Below, piece by piece: positions 10,221 to 22,337 of a stretch of DNA of 64,000 nt. Source of the stretch: Mauremys mutica. Taxonomy: Eukaryota; Chordata; Testudines; Geoemydidae. The notes beneath the pieces were generated by a model that was not told the DNA's origin, did no database searches, and saw only the letters and a program-made list of their open reading frames with translations. Positions within the stretch are counted from its first letter, which is position 1. Each line of letters opens with the position of its first letter. The position numbers and the translations under genes were made by a program. The stretch is taken from the NCBI RefSeq assembly GCF_020497125.1, contig NC_059080.1, positions 47,123,563 to 47,187,562 on the forward strand, given 5' to 3'.

Positions 10221-11198
10221 GTTAAATCCCAGGCAGACTGCGAAGAGCTACAAAGGATCTCTCAAAACTAGGTGACTGGGCAACAAAATGGCAGATGACA
10301 TTCAATGCTGATAAATGAAAACTAATATATATTGGAAAACATAATCCCAACTATACATCTAAAATGATGGGGTCTAAATTAGCTGTTACCACTCTAGAAA
10401 GAGATCTTGGAGTCATTGTGGATAGTTCTCTGAAAACATCCACTCAATGTGCAGCGGCAGTCAAAAAAGCAAACAGAATGTGGGGAATCATTAAGAAAGG
10501 GATAGATAATAAGACAGTAAATATCATATTGCCTCTATATAAATCCATGATATGCCCACACCCGGAATACTGTGTGCAGATGTGGTTGCCCCAGCTCAAA
10601 AAAGATATATGGAATTTGAAAAGGTTCAGACAAGAGCAACAAAAATGATTAGGGATATAGAACAGATTCCATATGAGGAGAGATTAATAGGACTGGGACG
10701 ACTAAGGGGGGATATGATTGAGGTCTATAAAATCATGACTGGTGTGGAGAAAGTAAATAAGGAAGTGTTGTTTACTCCTTCTCATAACACAAAAACTAGG
10801 GGTCACCAAATTACATTAATAGGCAGCATGTTTAAAACAAACAAAAGGAAGAATTTTTTCACACAACACAGTCAACCTGTGAAACTGCTTGCCAGAGGAT
10901 GTTGTGACGGTCAAGACTATAACAGTTCAAAAAAGAACTAGATAAATTCATGGAGGATAGGTCCATCAATGACTATTAGCCAGGATGGGCAGGGATGGTG
11001 TCCCTAACCTCTGTTTGCCAGAAGCTGGGAATGGGTGACAAGGAATGGATCATTCTGTTCATTCCTTCTGGGACACCTGGCATTGGCCACTGTCGGAAGA
11101 CAGGGTACTGGGTTAGATGGACCTTTGGTCTGATCCAGTATGACTGTTCTTATGTTCTTATGAGTGGCCAGACTGGTGTGAGCCTCTCTTGTACCTCA

Positions 11199-11709
11199 GG
11201 CCTGGTTCACACTCTAGAGTTAGGTCAATGGGAGGCAGCGTACGTCACCCTGTCTCTGTAAGTGGCTATACTATAATGTTGTCCCTGCCAATGTAAGTCG
11301 CCCACTACACCAACCTAGTAACTTCACCCCCATGAGACACTGTGTTACTTGCATCGCCTGTTGGCTGTCAGCGCTAAGCCCCCAGCCACGGGCTGACAGC
11401 CGGAGGGCCCCCGGCCCTGCCCCAAGGCTGACAGCTTGGGCTCTCAGCTCCCAGCAGTGGGGCTCCAGCTGTGATCCCCGGGGTGGGGGGTGTTTCCGGC
11501 TCTCAGACCTGGGGTGGGCGGGCAGGCAGGTGTGTGTGTGTGTGTGTGTGCTCTGAGTGTCAGTGCCCCACAATGCCACACACAGTTAAATTGGTGGAAG
11601 CGCTCCTGGTAAGGACGTACACCACCAACAGAAGCACAGTGTGGACATGAAATACCACTTTAATTACTGTGGCTGTATGTCTACTTAATTTTGCAGTGTA
11701 GACACGCCC
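11199..11709. mobile_element. Harbinger-type miniature element (511 bp)
   Basis: The terminal repeats are GGCCTGGTTCACACTCTAG on the left and GGGCGTGTCTACACTGCA on the right in reverse. The flanking trinucleotides are TCA and TTA, near the TWA target of Harbinger elements. The interior holds a (GT)n run at about 11530-11550 and no ORF of interest. Confidence 0.65.
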
Positions 11710-11719
11710 TTATGTTCAC

Positions 11720-12005
11720 CTACTACTATTATGATTTGCATTACACAAGCCCCTAGAGTTCCAGCTCATTCAGACCCCCATTGTGCTAGGTGCTGAACAT
11801 AAAATGCCTACCCTGAAGCTCTTACAATCTAAAGAGACAAGCCAGATGAAAGATGGCAAAAGGGAAACATTATTTTCCCCTTTCTACAGATGGGGAAACT
11901 GAGGCACAGAGCAAGCTAAGTGACTTGCCCAAGGTCATCCGAACAGAGATGGGATTCAAATGCAGCTCTCCTAAGCCCCAGTCTAATGCTTTAACTGCAG
12001 TACCA
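11720..12005 (-). repeat. MIR-related SINE, reverse orientation
   Basis: The block 'tttctacagatggggaaactgaggcacagag' followed by 'gacttgcccaaggtcatcc' is the MIR core read in reverse. The upstream part (11735-11850) resembles the tail of amniote MIR/L2-type elements. Confidence 0.7.
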
Positions 12006-13027
12006 TCCTTCCTCTCTTGAGCTGAAAACCATACCCACTCCTGAGTTCTAGGCTTGTGAAGCCTACACAGGGAATATAGAAAGCAAATGGTGCAGTTGAA
12101 GGTAAAACAGTTATTTCACTCTTCCTTTTTGAAAGGCACCTGGTGCACCTAGCCAGAAGGGAGAGGTGAGGAGTGCAGACACTGCGCACAACTGGAAAAG
12201 TTAATTTCACTGAATAATAACCATCCAGATCTGCCAAATCTGGTTCATGTGGAGCAAGGCTCCTTCATTTTGCGTTAATGCTCAAGCGGCTTCTAAAGCG
12301 GCTGCCTCCCGGGAGGAAGAACTCACCACATGTTCCAATGAAGCATTTAAAACCTCTTGCTCCAAACTTTTTTGAAATCTCACTCATTTAAATTGGCCCA
12401 GTTTGAGAGCCTTGAATAATAGATAATATACCATGTATAAGCGGATATAGGGGCAGAAACTATCTCTTACCAGACTGGGTTGCTGTACAGAGCCTAGCAC
12501 AGCAGGTCCTTGATTGTGTTTGATGCCACTAGGTGCTATGTTACACAAATAATCATAGGAATAGAATGCAATGCAGGAGCAGATGCTATACACCTCTGCC
12601 TATGTCCATAGACGTACAAGCCAGATGCAATGCTGATTGGCATAGCCCCACTGATTTTGATCTGGTCCTGCCCCAGACTAATGGTACTGGAATCTGGTTC
12701 AAAGATTAATTTGGGTTATCCCTCCGACATCCACCTCGCTTTGATCGGTGTGTCTGATTGGTCACTACTGTCAAGGTGATACAAACTTCCTGAATCAGAC
12801 AATGTTTGTGCTAGCAAACTCCTGTCCACCCAGGGCCGAGCAGGTTCTGTAAGGCTGTGAGAGCTTCCCCGGGTGGGTCGGTGCCAGGGCGGAAGCACGA
12901 CTGATTGTAACTAGCTGTCTTCTGAGTGCCTCTGGTCCAGCGGCTTCAAAGGGATTGAGGAGGGCTACCTTCCTGGATGTGGGCCTCAGTGATCTAGGCA
13001 CACAAGCTCCTAGGACTTCAGCTGGAG
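12006..13027. other. Mostly unassigned; one old amniote repeat tail
   Basis: At about 12455-12552 the blocks 'accagactgggttgctgtacagagcctagcacagc' and 'ccactaggtgctatgttacacaaataat' resemble an old L2/MIR-type tail common in reptiles. The remainder shows nothing I recognise. Confidence 0.4.
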
Positions 13028-13245
13028 ACTAAGGGCATGTCTTCATGTACAGCACTGCATCGGCACAGCTGCATCACTGTAGTGCTTTAGTGAAGATGCT
13101 GCTACACCAAGAGGAAAGCTTCTTCTGTCAGCACATTTATCCATCTCCCCGAGAGGCTGTAGCTGTGTCGGCGGGAGACAAGGGTTAGGCCCGTAGAACT
13201 ACACCATTCAGGGGGGGGGATTTTTCACAGGTTTGAAGATCCTAC
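13028..13245. mobile_element. Harbinger-type miniature element, ends uncertain
   Basis: 'agggcatgtcttcatgtacagcactgca' opens with the 'GGGCATGTCT' motif shared by Harbinger miniature elements. The interior ('gtagtgctttagtgaagatgctgctac', 'ctccccgagaggctgtagctgtgtcggcggg') fits a family I recall from turtles. I could not place the right end. Confidence 0.5.
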
Positions 13246-13324
13246 TCAAATTCTGCTAAAAGTCCAGTCCTTTCCCTCATTTGAAAACATCCCCGGCAGT
13301 CCCTGCCCTCCAGTGACATCTACT

Positions 13325-13680
13325 TAGCTTAGCAAAGAGAGGGTGACGGGGTGACTTGATTACAGTCTATGAGTACCTACATGAGGGACAAATATTTAAT
13401 CACGACTCTTCTTCCAGTGGCTGGAAGCTGAAGCTAGATAAATTCAGATGGGAAATAAGGCGTAAATTTTTAACAGTGAGAGTAATTGACCACTGGAACA
13501 ACTTACCCAGGGCTGTGGTGGATTCTCCAGCACTGGCGATGTTTCAATCCAGACTGGCTGTTTTGCTAAAAACTCTGTGCTGGAGATTATTCTGGGGAAT
13601 TCTCTGGTCTATGCTATGCAGGAGCTCAGAGTAGATTATCAGAACGGTCCCGTCTGGCCTTGGACTCCAGGAATCCATGG
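13325..13680 (+). mobile_element. CR1 LINE fragment
   Basis: 'gacttgattacagtctatgagtacctacatgaggg', 'gtaattgaccactggaacaacttaccc' and 'tctgctctatgc'-like text mark the CR1 RT C-terminus and 3' UTR in sense orientation. It is truncated at both ends. Confidence 0.75.
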
Positions 13681-14634
13681 ATCTCTGCAGTCCCAGGCCC
13701 CTCGCTGAGAGCTATATTCCATGGTGGGAGGGGCACACATAGAAGCACAGATAGGGACTGGCTTTTGGCAATGGTGGTTTGGAGCTATACCGGTGCACGA
13801 TCCCTACATCTTCCTCTGCACTAGACAAGACCTAATGCAGAACGGAGACCTTCCCCCCCCAAATGGGGGAATACGAGAGAAATAGTAAAGCAGGAAGCTG
13901 CAAGCCATGAGGGACTCATTCCTTCAGCATAAACACCACTGTTTGTAACCTCAATTTCCTGATTCAACATTTCAGATGGAAATAATTGCCAATAATAAAA
14001 GGCAATGAGGTCTCTATGGGAGGGAGGTAAGTGAGGGAACTAAACTCTGTGCTAAGGATCTATCAACCTAGTTTTCTGTGTCCATAACAGAAAACACCAT
14101 CTCAAATGATGGTGCCAGCAGAGAGGCCAAGGATTGAATGGGCCCTGGGGAATGAACTGCCCCTGCAACTCTTAGGCTTTGTCTGGCATCACTCCTGTGA
14201 TCATGTGGACTCTGTTCTGGAATAAAAATGACTTGACTCCAGAATAATTACTCCTCTCCCAAGGCAAAGCAGTATTCTGGAATATCTTATCCCACACTGG
14301 CTGTGCTTGGCAGTTTCCCTATGCAGGCAAGGCGGGGTCCCTTCCAGAGCAGGAGTGACATATATTGGCAGGATGGAGCAAGAATACTTGTCCTAATGCT
14401 ACCCATGCTGAAACTCTTGCCAGAGCAAACAGAGGCCTCCAGAGCTGTCAGTCCAGCCCCTTTCACCAGAATCAGTGCACCCAAAAACTAGATTTAAATG
14501 AACACAATTAAGGCTTGATCTGCAGCTGGTGTCAATTGGCACAGCTCCATTGCAGCCAGCGGAGCTCAGCTGACTTACACCTGCTGCTGAGCTGGTCATT
14601 CAGTTACTCAAAAAGTGTCTCTAAAATGAATGTA
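13681..14634. other. Unassigned spacer
   Basis: No gene is visible. At 14515-14600 a weakly palindromic stretch ('gatctgcagctggtgtcaattggcacagctccattg...gacttacacctgctgctgag') looks like an old amniote repeat seen again near 27460-27545. Confidence 0.4.
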
Positions 14635-14865
14635 ATAATAATAGCACCCAGATCTTATAACACACTTTCCATTAGCAGAGCTCCAAACACTCCATACGCC
14701 ACACATTCTTCCCATTTCACAGGTGGGGAAACTGAGGCACAGAGTGGGGACATGACTTGCCCAAAGTCACCCAGAAAATTCATAATAGAGATGGAATATT
14801 AATCAGGGCTCTTGAGTTGCAATTCCCTTCTCTAACCACTAGGAAACACTGCTCCCCTGTACTAT
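14635..14865 (-). repeat. MIR SINE, reverse orientation
   Basis: 'cacaggtggggaaactgaggcacagag', 'gacttgcccaaagtcaccc' and 'ctctaaccactagga' are MIR blocks in reverse order. Confidence 0.75.
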
Positions 14866-15125
14866 ATATTAATGAAGAGGTACAGTCTGGAATCTGGGAG
14901 GTACAATCTGGGAGATTACTGGGCACAGAAAACTGCAGTGGAACTGAATTCTACTGGATAGACTTGGGGGTGGGGGAATGACTACATTAAGCTGGTTGAA
15001 TTTTTAAAAACAAAATTTTGAATTTTTGAAATTAAAAAAGACAAAATTATCACATAAATTTTGCCCATGGAGCTGATACAAATGCTTTGAAAATTCTGAC
15101 CAGTACTGCTACATACATATATATG

Positions 15126-15500
15126 ACCATAGAGTCATACCATCCATGTCCAGAAGGGACCTTTGTGATCATCTAGTCTGACCTCTTGTATAACACAGGC
15201 CAGAGAACTGCCACAACATTATTCCTATGTTCTTATCTGTTCCTAGAGTAGATCCTTTAGAAAAACATCCAGTTTTGATTTTAAAATGGCCAGTGATGGA
15301 GAATCCACCACGACCCTTGGGAAATTGTTCCAATGGTTAATTACTCTCCATGTTAAATGCACCTTATTTCCAGCCTGCATTTCTCTAGCTCCACCTTCCA
15401 GCCATTGGATCGGGTTATGTCTTTCTCTGCTAAACTGAAGAGCCCCTTATAAAGTGTAATCAAATCACAGGGGTTCCTTCTGGCCGTATAGTCTTTGAAT
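15126..15500 (-). mobile_element. CR1 LINE 3' fragment
   Basis: 'ccatgtccagaagggacctttgtgatcatctagtctgacctcttgtataacacaggcc' and 'tggagaatccaccacgacccttgg' are the reverse-strand 3' region of a CR1 subfamily. It is the same subfamily as the copy at 48072-48565 and different from the one at 551-1482. Confidence 0.85.
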
Positions 15501-16587
15501 CTATAACTGCCTGAAATGGCACATCCCTCTGAAAGTAATCAGACCACAAACTATTTGGCTTCTCCAGTGACTTACCAACATGTTCTATAGCTTACCTCAT
15601 TTTAGAGGAATGATACTGGCTCATTTATTTTTCTTTCCATGGAACAAGCAGCCCCTGCAGAGCAGGTTTCAAAGGAGGTCTGCTAGCCCTTCAGGGCATG
15701 ATCCAGTTCTCATTGGAGCCTGTCCATGAACTTCATGAGAGTCAGATCAGGTTGTGAAGTCCCGAACCCAGTGTGATAATTATGACATGTCACCTCCCCC
15801 AGCCAGTGTCATGATAATGATACCATTACATTGCAATGGGTACTAGAGTTCAGGGGAGCAGGGAAAAGTTAACAGCTGACACTGTCCTTCTACCTGTGCT
15901 CTGAGGGCTGGGGTCCTGGGCAGAGGTCCCTTCTTGGTGGTGGCGCCAGATGCTGTTGGCCTGATGAGACACTATGGTGCTGTAATGTAAAGATGAAGGT
16001 GGGGATGTGATGAGCTGCTGAACCTGCCCCCTTACCCGGAGCTTGTTCAGGTGGGTTCATATGGGCTGCTGCACCACTCAGCCAGCCGTGCCAAGCACGG
16101 GGCACCAAGGATGCGAGGAGCTGGGACTGGCTGGGGGAATGACACCCCCACTCGTGCCAGCATGGCACCATTGCAACCCAGCTAGGAAAACAGAGAGTTC
16201 TGCTGAGAAGCTCTGCAGAGCCTTGGAGCACCCAGGGGAAGGGAGAGGCCACACCTCTCCTGAGGGAGTGGGGAACGGGTACTGGATGGGAGACACGCCT
16301 GGGTCATGGTAACAGCAGGAGGCTAGAAACATAGACTGGGCTTCGAATATGAAACAAAGCCCATGCTGTCCAAGTGCTGCCATTTTCAGGAAACAGGAAG
16401 ATTTCAACAGCCTGGTGCCAGGGGCATTGCCCATTCGTCTCCATTAGCCTTGATGTGATCAATGAAGAGTGGTTAGAAACACACACACACACACACTCTC
16501 TCTTACTCTCTCTCTCACCCCTTGGCCATCTCTCCTGGTGTCTAACTTCTCTTACAGCTAAAAGCAAGAATGAGAGAAAATTGGCCT
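15501..16587. other. Unassigned spacer with a simple repeat
   Basis: A (CA)n then (TC)n simple repeat lies at about 16479-16530. No gene or named repeat was otherwise seen. Confidence 0.45.
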
Positions 16588-16745
16588 AAGGCAGCGATCC
16601 AGGACTCCTGGGTTCTATACCCACCTCTGCCACTGACTGGTGGTATAACCTCAGGCAAGCCACTTCACCTTTCCGTATCTCAGCTTGCCCATTGGAACAA
16701 AGGGGATAATGTTGCTGACCTGTCTCATAAGGGGAGCTTAAGTGG
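16588..16745 (+). repeat. MIR SINE
   Basis: 'cctgggttctatacccacctctgccactgactggtggtataacctcaggcaagccacttcacctttccgtatctcagctt' is a diverged MIR in sense orientation. Confidence 0.75.
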
Positions 16746-17762
16746 TGTAATTCCTTTACCCTTGTAACAGTCCCTCGAGACTCTGGATGGCAGGGCATGC
16801 TGTTAATGAGTGAGTGTGAGATGGTCTTACTAAAGCATGATGTGCAGAAAGTATCTTTCATTTTGTCTTATTGATGCCCAAGGTGTGAGATAGACACAGA
16901 TTAAGTAGATTAGGTAGATGCACATGCACACACAGGGACTTCCTTGGCCATCTCTGCATCCCCACCGCACTCAGTGGGGGCTTTTCATCTGAGTCTGAAA
17001 CTGGGATGAGGCAGTGGTTGCTTTTGTGCAGCACTTGCGAGAGAGGGCTGAAGGGGAAGTCTCCCCACCCCCATCCACTTTGTCTCAATTCTTGCCTTGA
17101 CAGTGACGGGTGCTCCCCCGCCCTGCTCCTTGGTTTATTACTCAGGATCCTGGGGAATCCCCAGGGTTACCTAACTGGCGACTGGTGAAAGGCCAGGGCA
17201 CCCTGTGGTTCAGCCCTGGAGGAGTCCGCTGCAGAGCATGTTACGAGAAGAATCCTGGGGAAAATAAATAAGACTAAAACCATTATCAATCAGGGTTATG
17301 TTTCCATTAGCTGCCCAAAGAATCCTCTCTGCCCAGAAGAGGGCTTTGCATTGTGGGTTTTGAGTTACTGCAGCTTAGCTCTTTCGGTAATCTGCTGGAT
17401 GTAATAAATAACTCCAGGAGCCCTGCATGGGAAATTTGGGATCATTAAACATGCCAGGTTATTTTTACAGTGTTGCTGGTAGGAAGGAGAGAAAGAAGAA
17501 GATGAAAAAACCCAGCCCTCTCTCTGAAATAGGAAAACAACTGAATGCAATCTAGCCCTGAGCCCAGAGCTTTGTAAACACTTTCCTACCAGCACCATCT
17601 ACTGACCATTACACACATTGAATCTATTTCCCCATGTTAAGTATTCTCACACCTCTTATCAAACTGTCTGTAATGGGTTATCTTGATTATCACTACAAAA
17701 GTTTTCTCTTACTTAATTAGCCCCTTAGAGTTGGTAGGACAACTCCCACCTTTTCATGTTCT

Positions 17763-17764
<2 letters not shown>
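16746..17764. other. Unassigned spacer
   Basis: No gene, RNA or recognised repeat was seen. Confidence 0.4.

Positions 17765-17812
<48 letters not shown>
17765..17812. repeat. (TA)n microsatellite
   Basis: About 24 TA units sit immediately upstream of a Penelope-type 3' end. The Penelope-like element at 59.6-61.5 kb has a shorter TA run in the same relative place. Confidence 0.95.
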
Positions 17813-17813
<1 letters not shown>

Positions 17814-17935
17814 TTACTATATGTTCCATTCTATGCATCTGATGAAGTGGGCTGTAGCCCATGAAAGCTTATGCTCAAATAAATTTTAGTCTCTAAGGTG
17901 CCACAAGTACTCCTGTTCTTTTTGACTAACATAGT
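17813..17935 (+). mobile_element. Penelope-like element 3' terminal fragment
   Basis: 'gcatctgatgaagtgggctgtagcccatgaaagcttatgctcaaataaa' followed by 'tctctaaggtgccacaagtactcctgttctttttg' parallels the 3' end at 61377-61495 ('gcatctgaagaagtgggtattcacccacgaaagctcatgctgc', 'gtgccacaggattctttgctgc'). Only the terminal region remains. Confidence 0.7.
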
Positions 17936-18658
17936 GTCACTGCCTCTCCACCAGCAAGCTGCTGGGCAAAGAACTTCCAGGAAGCACACTGCACAAAACT
18001 TCAGTGACTGTTTACGAGCCAGGTGGAAAGAGGATGCTGAGGAGTCAGCAGGATCAGGATTTTCTACATACTTTCAGTGCAAGGCTGGAATGACATTTTC
18101 TCAGTGAGGAGTGCACCTCCAGGGAGGTTTCTAGCACTGGGAAGCAGGTGGGCTGGAACAGGGTGGGCCAGGGGGCCATGGCCCCTCACTTTATACCTGC
18201 TTTCAGGATGAGCGACAAGGGGAGGGGGAGAGAGGAGTAAGCAGGGGCAGAGCCTTGTGGGAAGAGGTAGAACAAGGGCAGGGCTTCGAGGGAAGAGGAG
18301 AAGCAGGGCAGGGCAGAGGAGGGGAACGGGCAGAGGGGGGCGGCATCTGAAAGGAAGGGGTGGAGCATGTGCAGGGCCACAGTTTAGGCACCAGTGGCCC
18401 TCCATTTCTACAGAGCTTCCAGCACTCATGCTGGGAAGGATTTGCCATCCCTTCTGACCTGAACCTCTTCTCATTTACATTGGTGTAATTCAGGAATAAC
18501 TCCATTGAAGTCAATGCAGTTGCCTCAATGTAAGTAACAGACTCATACCCCCAGCACTCAGAAAACCAGGTTTCATTAATGGGCTACCAGCATCATGCTG
18601 TGCTTAGGGTGGCTACTCCCACATCCCTTGAATACTGGACATTCTGGTACTTATGGGC
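17936..18658. other. Unassigned, with a purine-rich stretch
   Basis: At about 18120-18440 the plus strand is strongly G/A-rich with imperfect 'gggcagagg'-type units, probably an unclassified repeat. No gene is visible. Confidence 0.4.
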
Positions 18659-19341
18659 TGTAACGGGCCAATGCTCACCTCCACGGGGCTTCCTGGGGAA
18701 TTAGCTCACCAGCCTCCAGAGCGCCCTCTGCCAGCCGGTGTCTCACCTTTCACTGGCCCCTGTGTCCCTCCCAGACCCCGGTGCCCCTTTCTCTTGGTGG
18801 TTGCCCCCTGGCAGTGCCCCCATAGTATCTGTGTCTCCCCACCCAGGGGAACTCCCACCCACTATCTCCACCTCACCTCAGTATCAGGCTACTGCCAGTC
18901 ACCATCTAGCCCCCATTCACTGGGGCAGACTGCAGTGTACAAGCCACTCATCACAGGCAAGAGGGGTTTGGACCTGCTGCCTCTGCCTACCCTTGGGCTG
19001 CCCCTCTGCAACCCCAGTACCCTTTTGGGCCTTTAACAAGGCCTGCAGGTTTTCCAGGCCGGACCTCCCCAGCTCCTCTGGCCTTTCCCCAGCCCTGCTC
19101 CACTTTAGGTACCCTGCTCAGCTCCCAGCAGCCAGGCCCTTCTCTCTCAAGATCCAGAGAGAGACTGACTCTGCTCCTGGCCCACTGCCCTCTTATAAAG
19201 GCCAACTGAGCCCTGACTGGGGCGTGCCCACAGCTGAGCCTGCTTCCCCAATCATCCTGGGAACTGCTTGCTCCCAGTCATAGCCCTCTCCTGGGCTGTT
19301 TTAAGCCCTTTATGGTCAGAGCGGGTGACCATCCTGCTACA
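18659..19341 (+). mobile_element. Solo LTR (683 bp), 5-bp target duplication
   Basis: The unit begins TGTAACGGG and ends CTGCTACA, and is flanked by a perfect TGGGC duplication (18654-18658 and 19342-19346). A TATA-like TTATAAA lies at about 19193. A related, truncated copy is at 32839-33307. No internal sequence follows, so recombination between two LTRs probably removed it. Confidence 0.8.
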
Positions 19342-19537
19342 TGGGCCCACACCTGCCCCTTCCTGCCTGACCCCTACCCATCCAATGTGTCCTTGCCTGC
19401 ATGGTGCACACAAGGTCATGCTGCAGAGAAATCGCCATTTTGAAGAGCGCCCCAACATGCCCTGCTCTTGTTGCGTGGTGCATGTGAGATCACACCGATG
19501 GAGGCAGAGTAGTGTGCTCTTCAAAATGGCAGCCCCC

Positions 19538-21910
19538 TGTAAGGTTATTGACATGAATTGTGACCGTATAGGTCATTGTTGCAACCAGGGTCCTACACCC
19601 AGAGGAGGTCAAGTCGGGTGTCTATGGAAAGGTTGTAGTTTGCTGGTTATGATTATGCTGTCTGTATGTGTGTATCATGTTTGTATTTTAATTTATGAAT
19701 ATTGGCTATGTACTTGTATCTCAGTGTGTTTGATTCTAAGTAGCCTCAGTGAAGCATTTGGTCAGCTTCTTGAGAAAGGACTATTCTCAGTAAGTGCCCA
19801 GTCAAGAAACACTTAACTCACAATGGACTTTGGAGACGCCAATCCACATCTGAGCTTTTCTGGGAACATTCAATCTAACGTGTAAACAATGGCATCAGCC
19901 TGCAAAGAATGGAATCATTCATGGACTTGTGACTTGCCTGGTGGCTACAAACGCCATCTTGTTGCTGTGATTTTGCACAGAAGAACAAAGGGGTTTCCAT
20001 CCACAAGAGAAAGAATATAAAAGGCCCTGGCAACCCCTCTATTTTGTCTTCAGCTGGCTTAAAAGATGGCCTCTCTGTGACATTGGACTCTATATGATTT
20101 TATGAAAATATGCTAATGAGTTTAAATATAACGTGACTGGAATATGCTCCATGATAAAGGTCTCTTGTAAGGTATCATTACAAAGCTTATAATCTACTGA
20201 GTGTGATCATCCTATATGTATAAATGTACCACTTTTGTATCTGAAACTAGAAATATAACTCTGAGGGCCTATTGTAATTATGCAAAGTATGGACCATTAA
20301 TGGTGGTTTGGAATCTTGATGACTCCCATTAACCAGAACCATTGTCTGCAGATGGCTCTGTTTTACTTGTAAGTCTTCTTGTATATATGTGTGCTGGCAA
20401 GTGGGTAATGAAGTTTTACAGTGACACGTGATCATGTCACCTGAACTGGAATCCATCTCTAACCTGGTACATTTCATTGAGAAGGAGGAGGTGGGAACCC
20501 AGAGAGGGACAAAGGATTCCCACCTTATGCAAAAGATATATAATTGGGTGGAACAGAACAAAGGAGGCAGCCATCATGAGGAATCCCCTAGCTACTACCT
20601 GAGCTGAAACAAGGGCTGTACCAGGGGAAAGGATTGTGCCCAGACTAGGAAGGTGTCCAGTCTGTGAAAGAAACGTATTGAAACACCTCTGAGGGTGAGA
20701 TCTTATCTGTATTCCGTTTCTTACTGTATTAGACATAGACTTGCGTGTTTTATTTTATTTTGCTTGGTAATTCACTTTGTTTTGTCTGTCACTACTTGGA
20801 AACACTTACATCCTACTTCCTGTATTTAATAAAATCACTTTTTACTTATTAATTAACTTAGAGTATGTATTAATACCTGGGGGGGGGGCAAACAGCTGTG
20901 CATATCTCTCTATCAGTGTTATAGAGGGCGAACAATTTATAAGTTTACCCTGTGCTTTATACAGGGTAAAACTGATTTATTTGGGGTTTGGATCCCATTG
21001 GGAGTTGGACATCTGAGTGTTAAAGACAGGAACACTTCTGTAAGTTGCTTTCAGTTGAGCCTACAGCGTTAGGGGATGTAGTTCAGACCCTGGGTCTGGG
21101 TTTGTAGCAGGTTAGCGGGTCTGGCTCAAAACAGGCAGGGCACTGAAGTCCTAAGCTGCCAGGGCAGGAAAGCAGGGGCAGAAGTAGTCTTGGCACATCA
21201 GTTGGCAGCCCCAAAGGGGTATCTGTGATCTAACCCATCATACTCTCCACCCCCAAGAGATGCCTGAAGGAAACTGGAACAAAGGACAGTAACTATAGGG
21301 GTGTGCATGATTGCTTGACCCAGACTAGGAAGGAGTCCAGTCTGTGAAAGAATCTTATTGGAACATCTCTAAGGGTGAGATTTACTTGTATGCAGTTTTT
21401 TAATGTATTAGGCTCAGACTTGCGTGTTTTGTTTCATTTTGCTTGGTAACTTACTTTGTTCTCTGTTATTATGTGGAACCACTTAAATCCTACTTTTTAT
21501 ATTTAATAAAATCACTTTTGCTTATTACTGAACCTAGAGTTAGTGACTAATACCTGGGGGAGCAAACAGCTGTGCATATCTTTCTATCAGTGTTATAGAA
21601 AATGGACAATTTATGAGTTTACCCTGTATAAGCTTTATACAGAGTAAAACAGATTTATTTGGGGTTTGGATCCCATTGGGAACTGGGTGTCTGGGTGCTA
21701 GAGATAGGAGCACTTTTAAAGTTATTTTCAGTTAAGTCTGCAGCTTTGGGGGTGTGGTTCTGGGGGCCTGGGTCTGTGTTGGAGCAGACTGGTGTGTCTG
21801 CTTGACAAGGCAGGGTTCTGGAAGCCCAAGGTTGCAGGGAAAACGGGCTCAGAGGTAGTCTCAGCACATCAGGTGGCAGTCCCAAGGGGATCTCTGTGAC
21901 CCACGCGTCA
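19538..21910 (+). mobile_element. Long LTR with a tandem internal duplication
   Basis: The text from TGTAAGGTTATTGACATG fits an abundant turtle LTR that I recall. A TATA box (ATATAAAAGG) lies near 20015. The segment from 'cagactaggaaggtgtccag' (20641) to about 21241 recurs from 21321 to 21910 with a 680-bp offset. Both copies share 'acttgcgtgttt', 'taataaaatcacttt', 'aaacagctgtgcatatct' and 'ggggtttggatcccattggg'. The flanks (ccccc and caccc) give only a 4/5 duplication, so the ends are tentative. Confidence 0.65.
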
Positions 21911-22152
21911 CACCCCCCATCCATCATACCAGACAAAACCACCTGTGATTTTGGCTCAGTACTGGAGAGGGATTCAAGGCTTTAAAAAATAGGACTGTCT
22001 GGCATAAAACCTGACTAATGGCCTGCCTAACTGTTACAAGTTGCTAGCCCAGTGCAAACAGTAATAGGATTATATGGGGGACTGTACTGAATATACCATT
22101 TAGCCTTATTGGAAGCCTTCAGACCTAAGCTGTACCTCCCAAGACACTAACC

Positions 22153-22337
22153 CAGAGTTTTCAAACCGTGCAGTGTGCCTCCAGGGGTGTGTGGAGGAAT
22201 GTTCAGGGGGAGCAAGCAGTGATGCCAGCCCCCCGCATCCCCTGACTTACACCAAGCCACCCAGCCTGTCTGGGTTGGAAACTACCAAAAATTATAACTG
22301 AAAGCGGGGCTCATCTCAAAAAGTTTGAAAACCACTG
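22153..22337. mobile_element. hAT miniature element (185 bp)
   Basis: The ends CAGAGTTTTCAAACCGTG and CAGTGGTTTTCAAACTTTTTG (in reverse) form terminal inverted repeats. The flanking 8-mers are cactaacc and cacaaagc (6/8). Confidence 0.65.

Larger units (their letters stand above)
8392..11161 (+). mobile_element. CR1 LINE fragment split by a 1.8-kb hAT element
   Basis: The right part (10221-11161) encodes degraded CR1 RT C-terminus ('ggtgactgggcaacaaaatgg', 'cttggagtcattgtggatag', 'aagagcaacaaaaatgatta') and the CR1 3' UTR. That UTR ends in 'ctgatccagtatgactgttcttatgttcttatg', the CR1 3' repeat. The short left part (about 8392-8408, 'aaagatagttaagtc') is the same CR1 just upstream. Frameshifts and stops break the ORF. 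Confidence 0.85.

Noticed and set aside
19268..19816. 182-codon plus-strand ORF
   Set aside because: It crosses the right boundary of the solo LTR (19341) and enters the next LTR (19538). The translation has no family signature, so it is a chance frame.
20877..20892. Poly-G run as a regulatory G-quadruplex
   Set aside because: It is a single G run within the LTR module and lacks the four separated G tracts needed. The second LTR unit has a shorter run.
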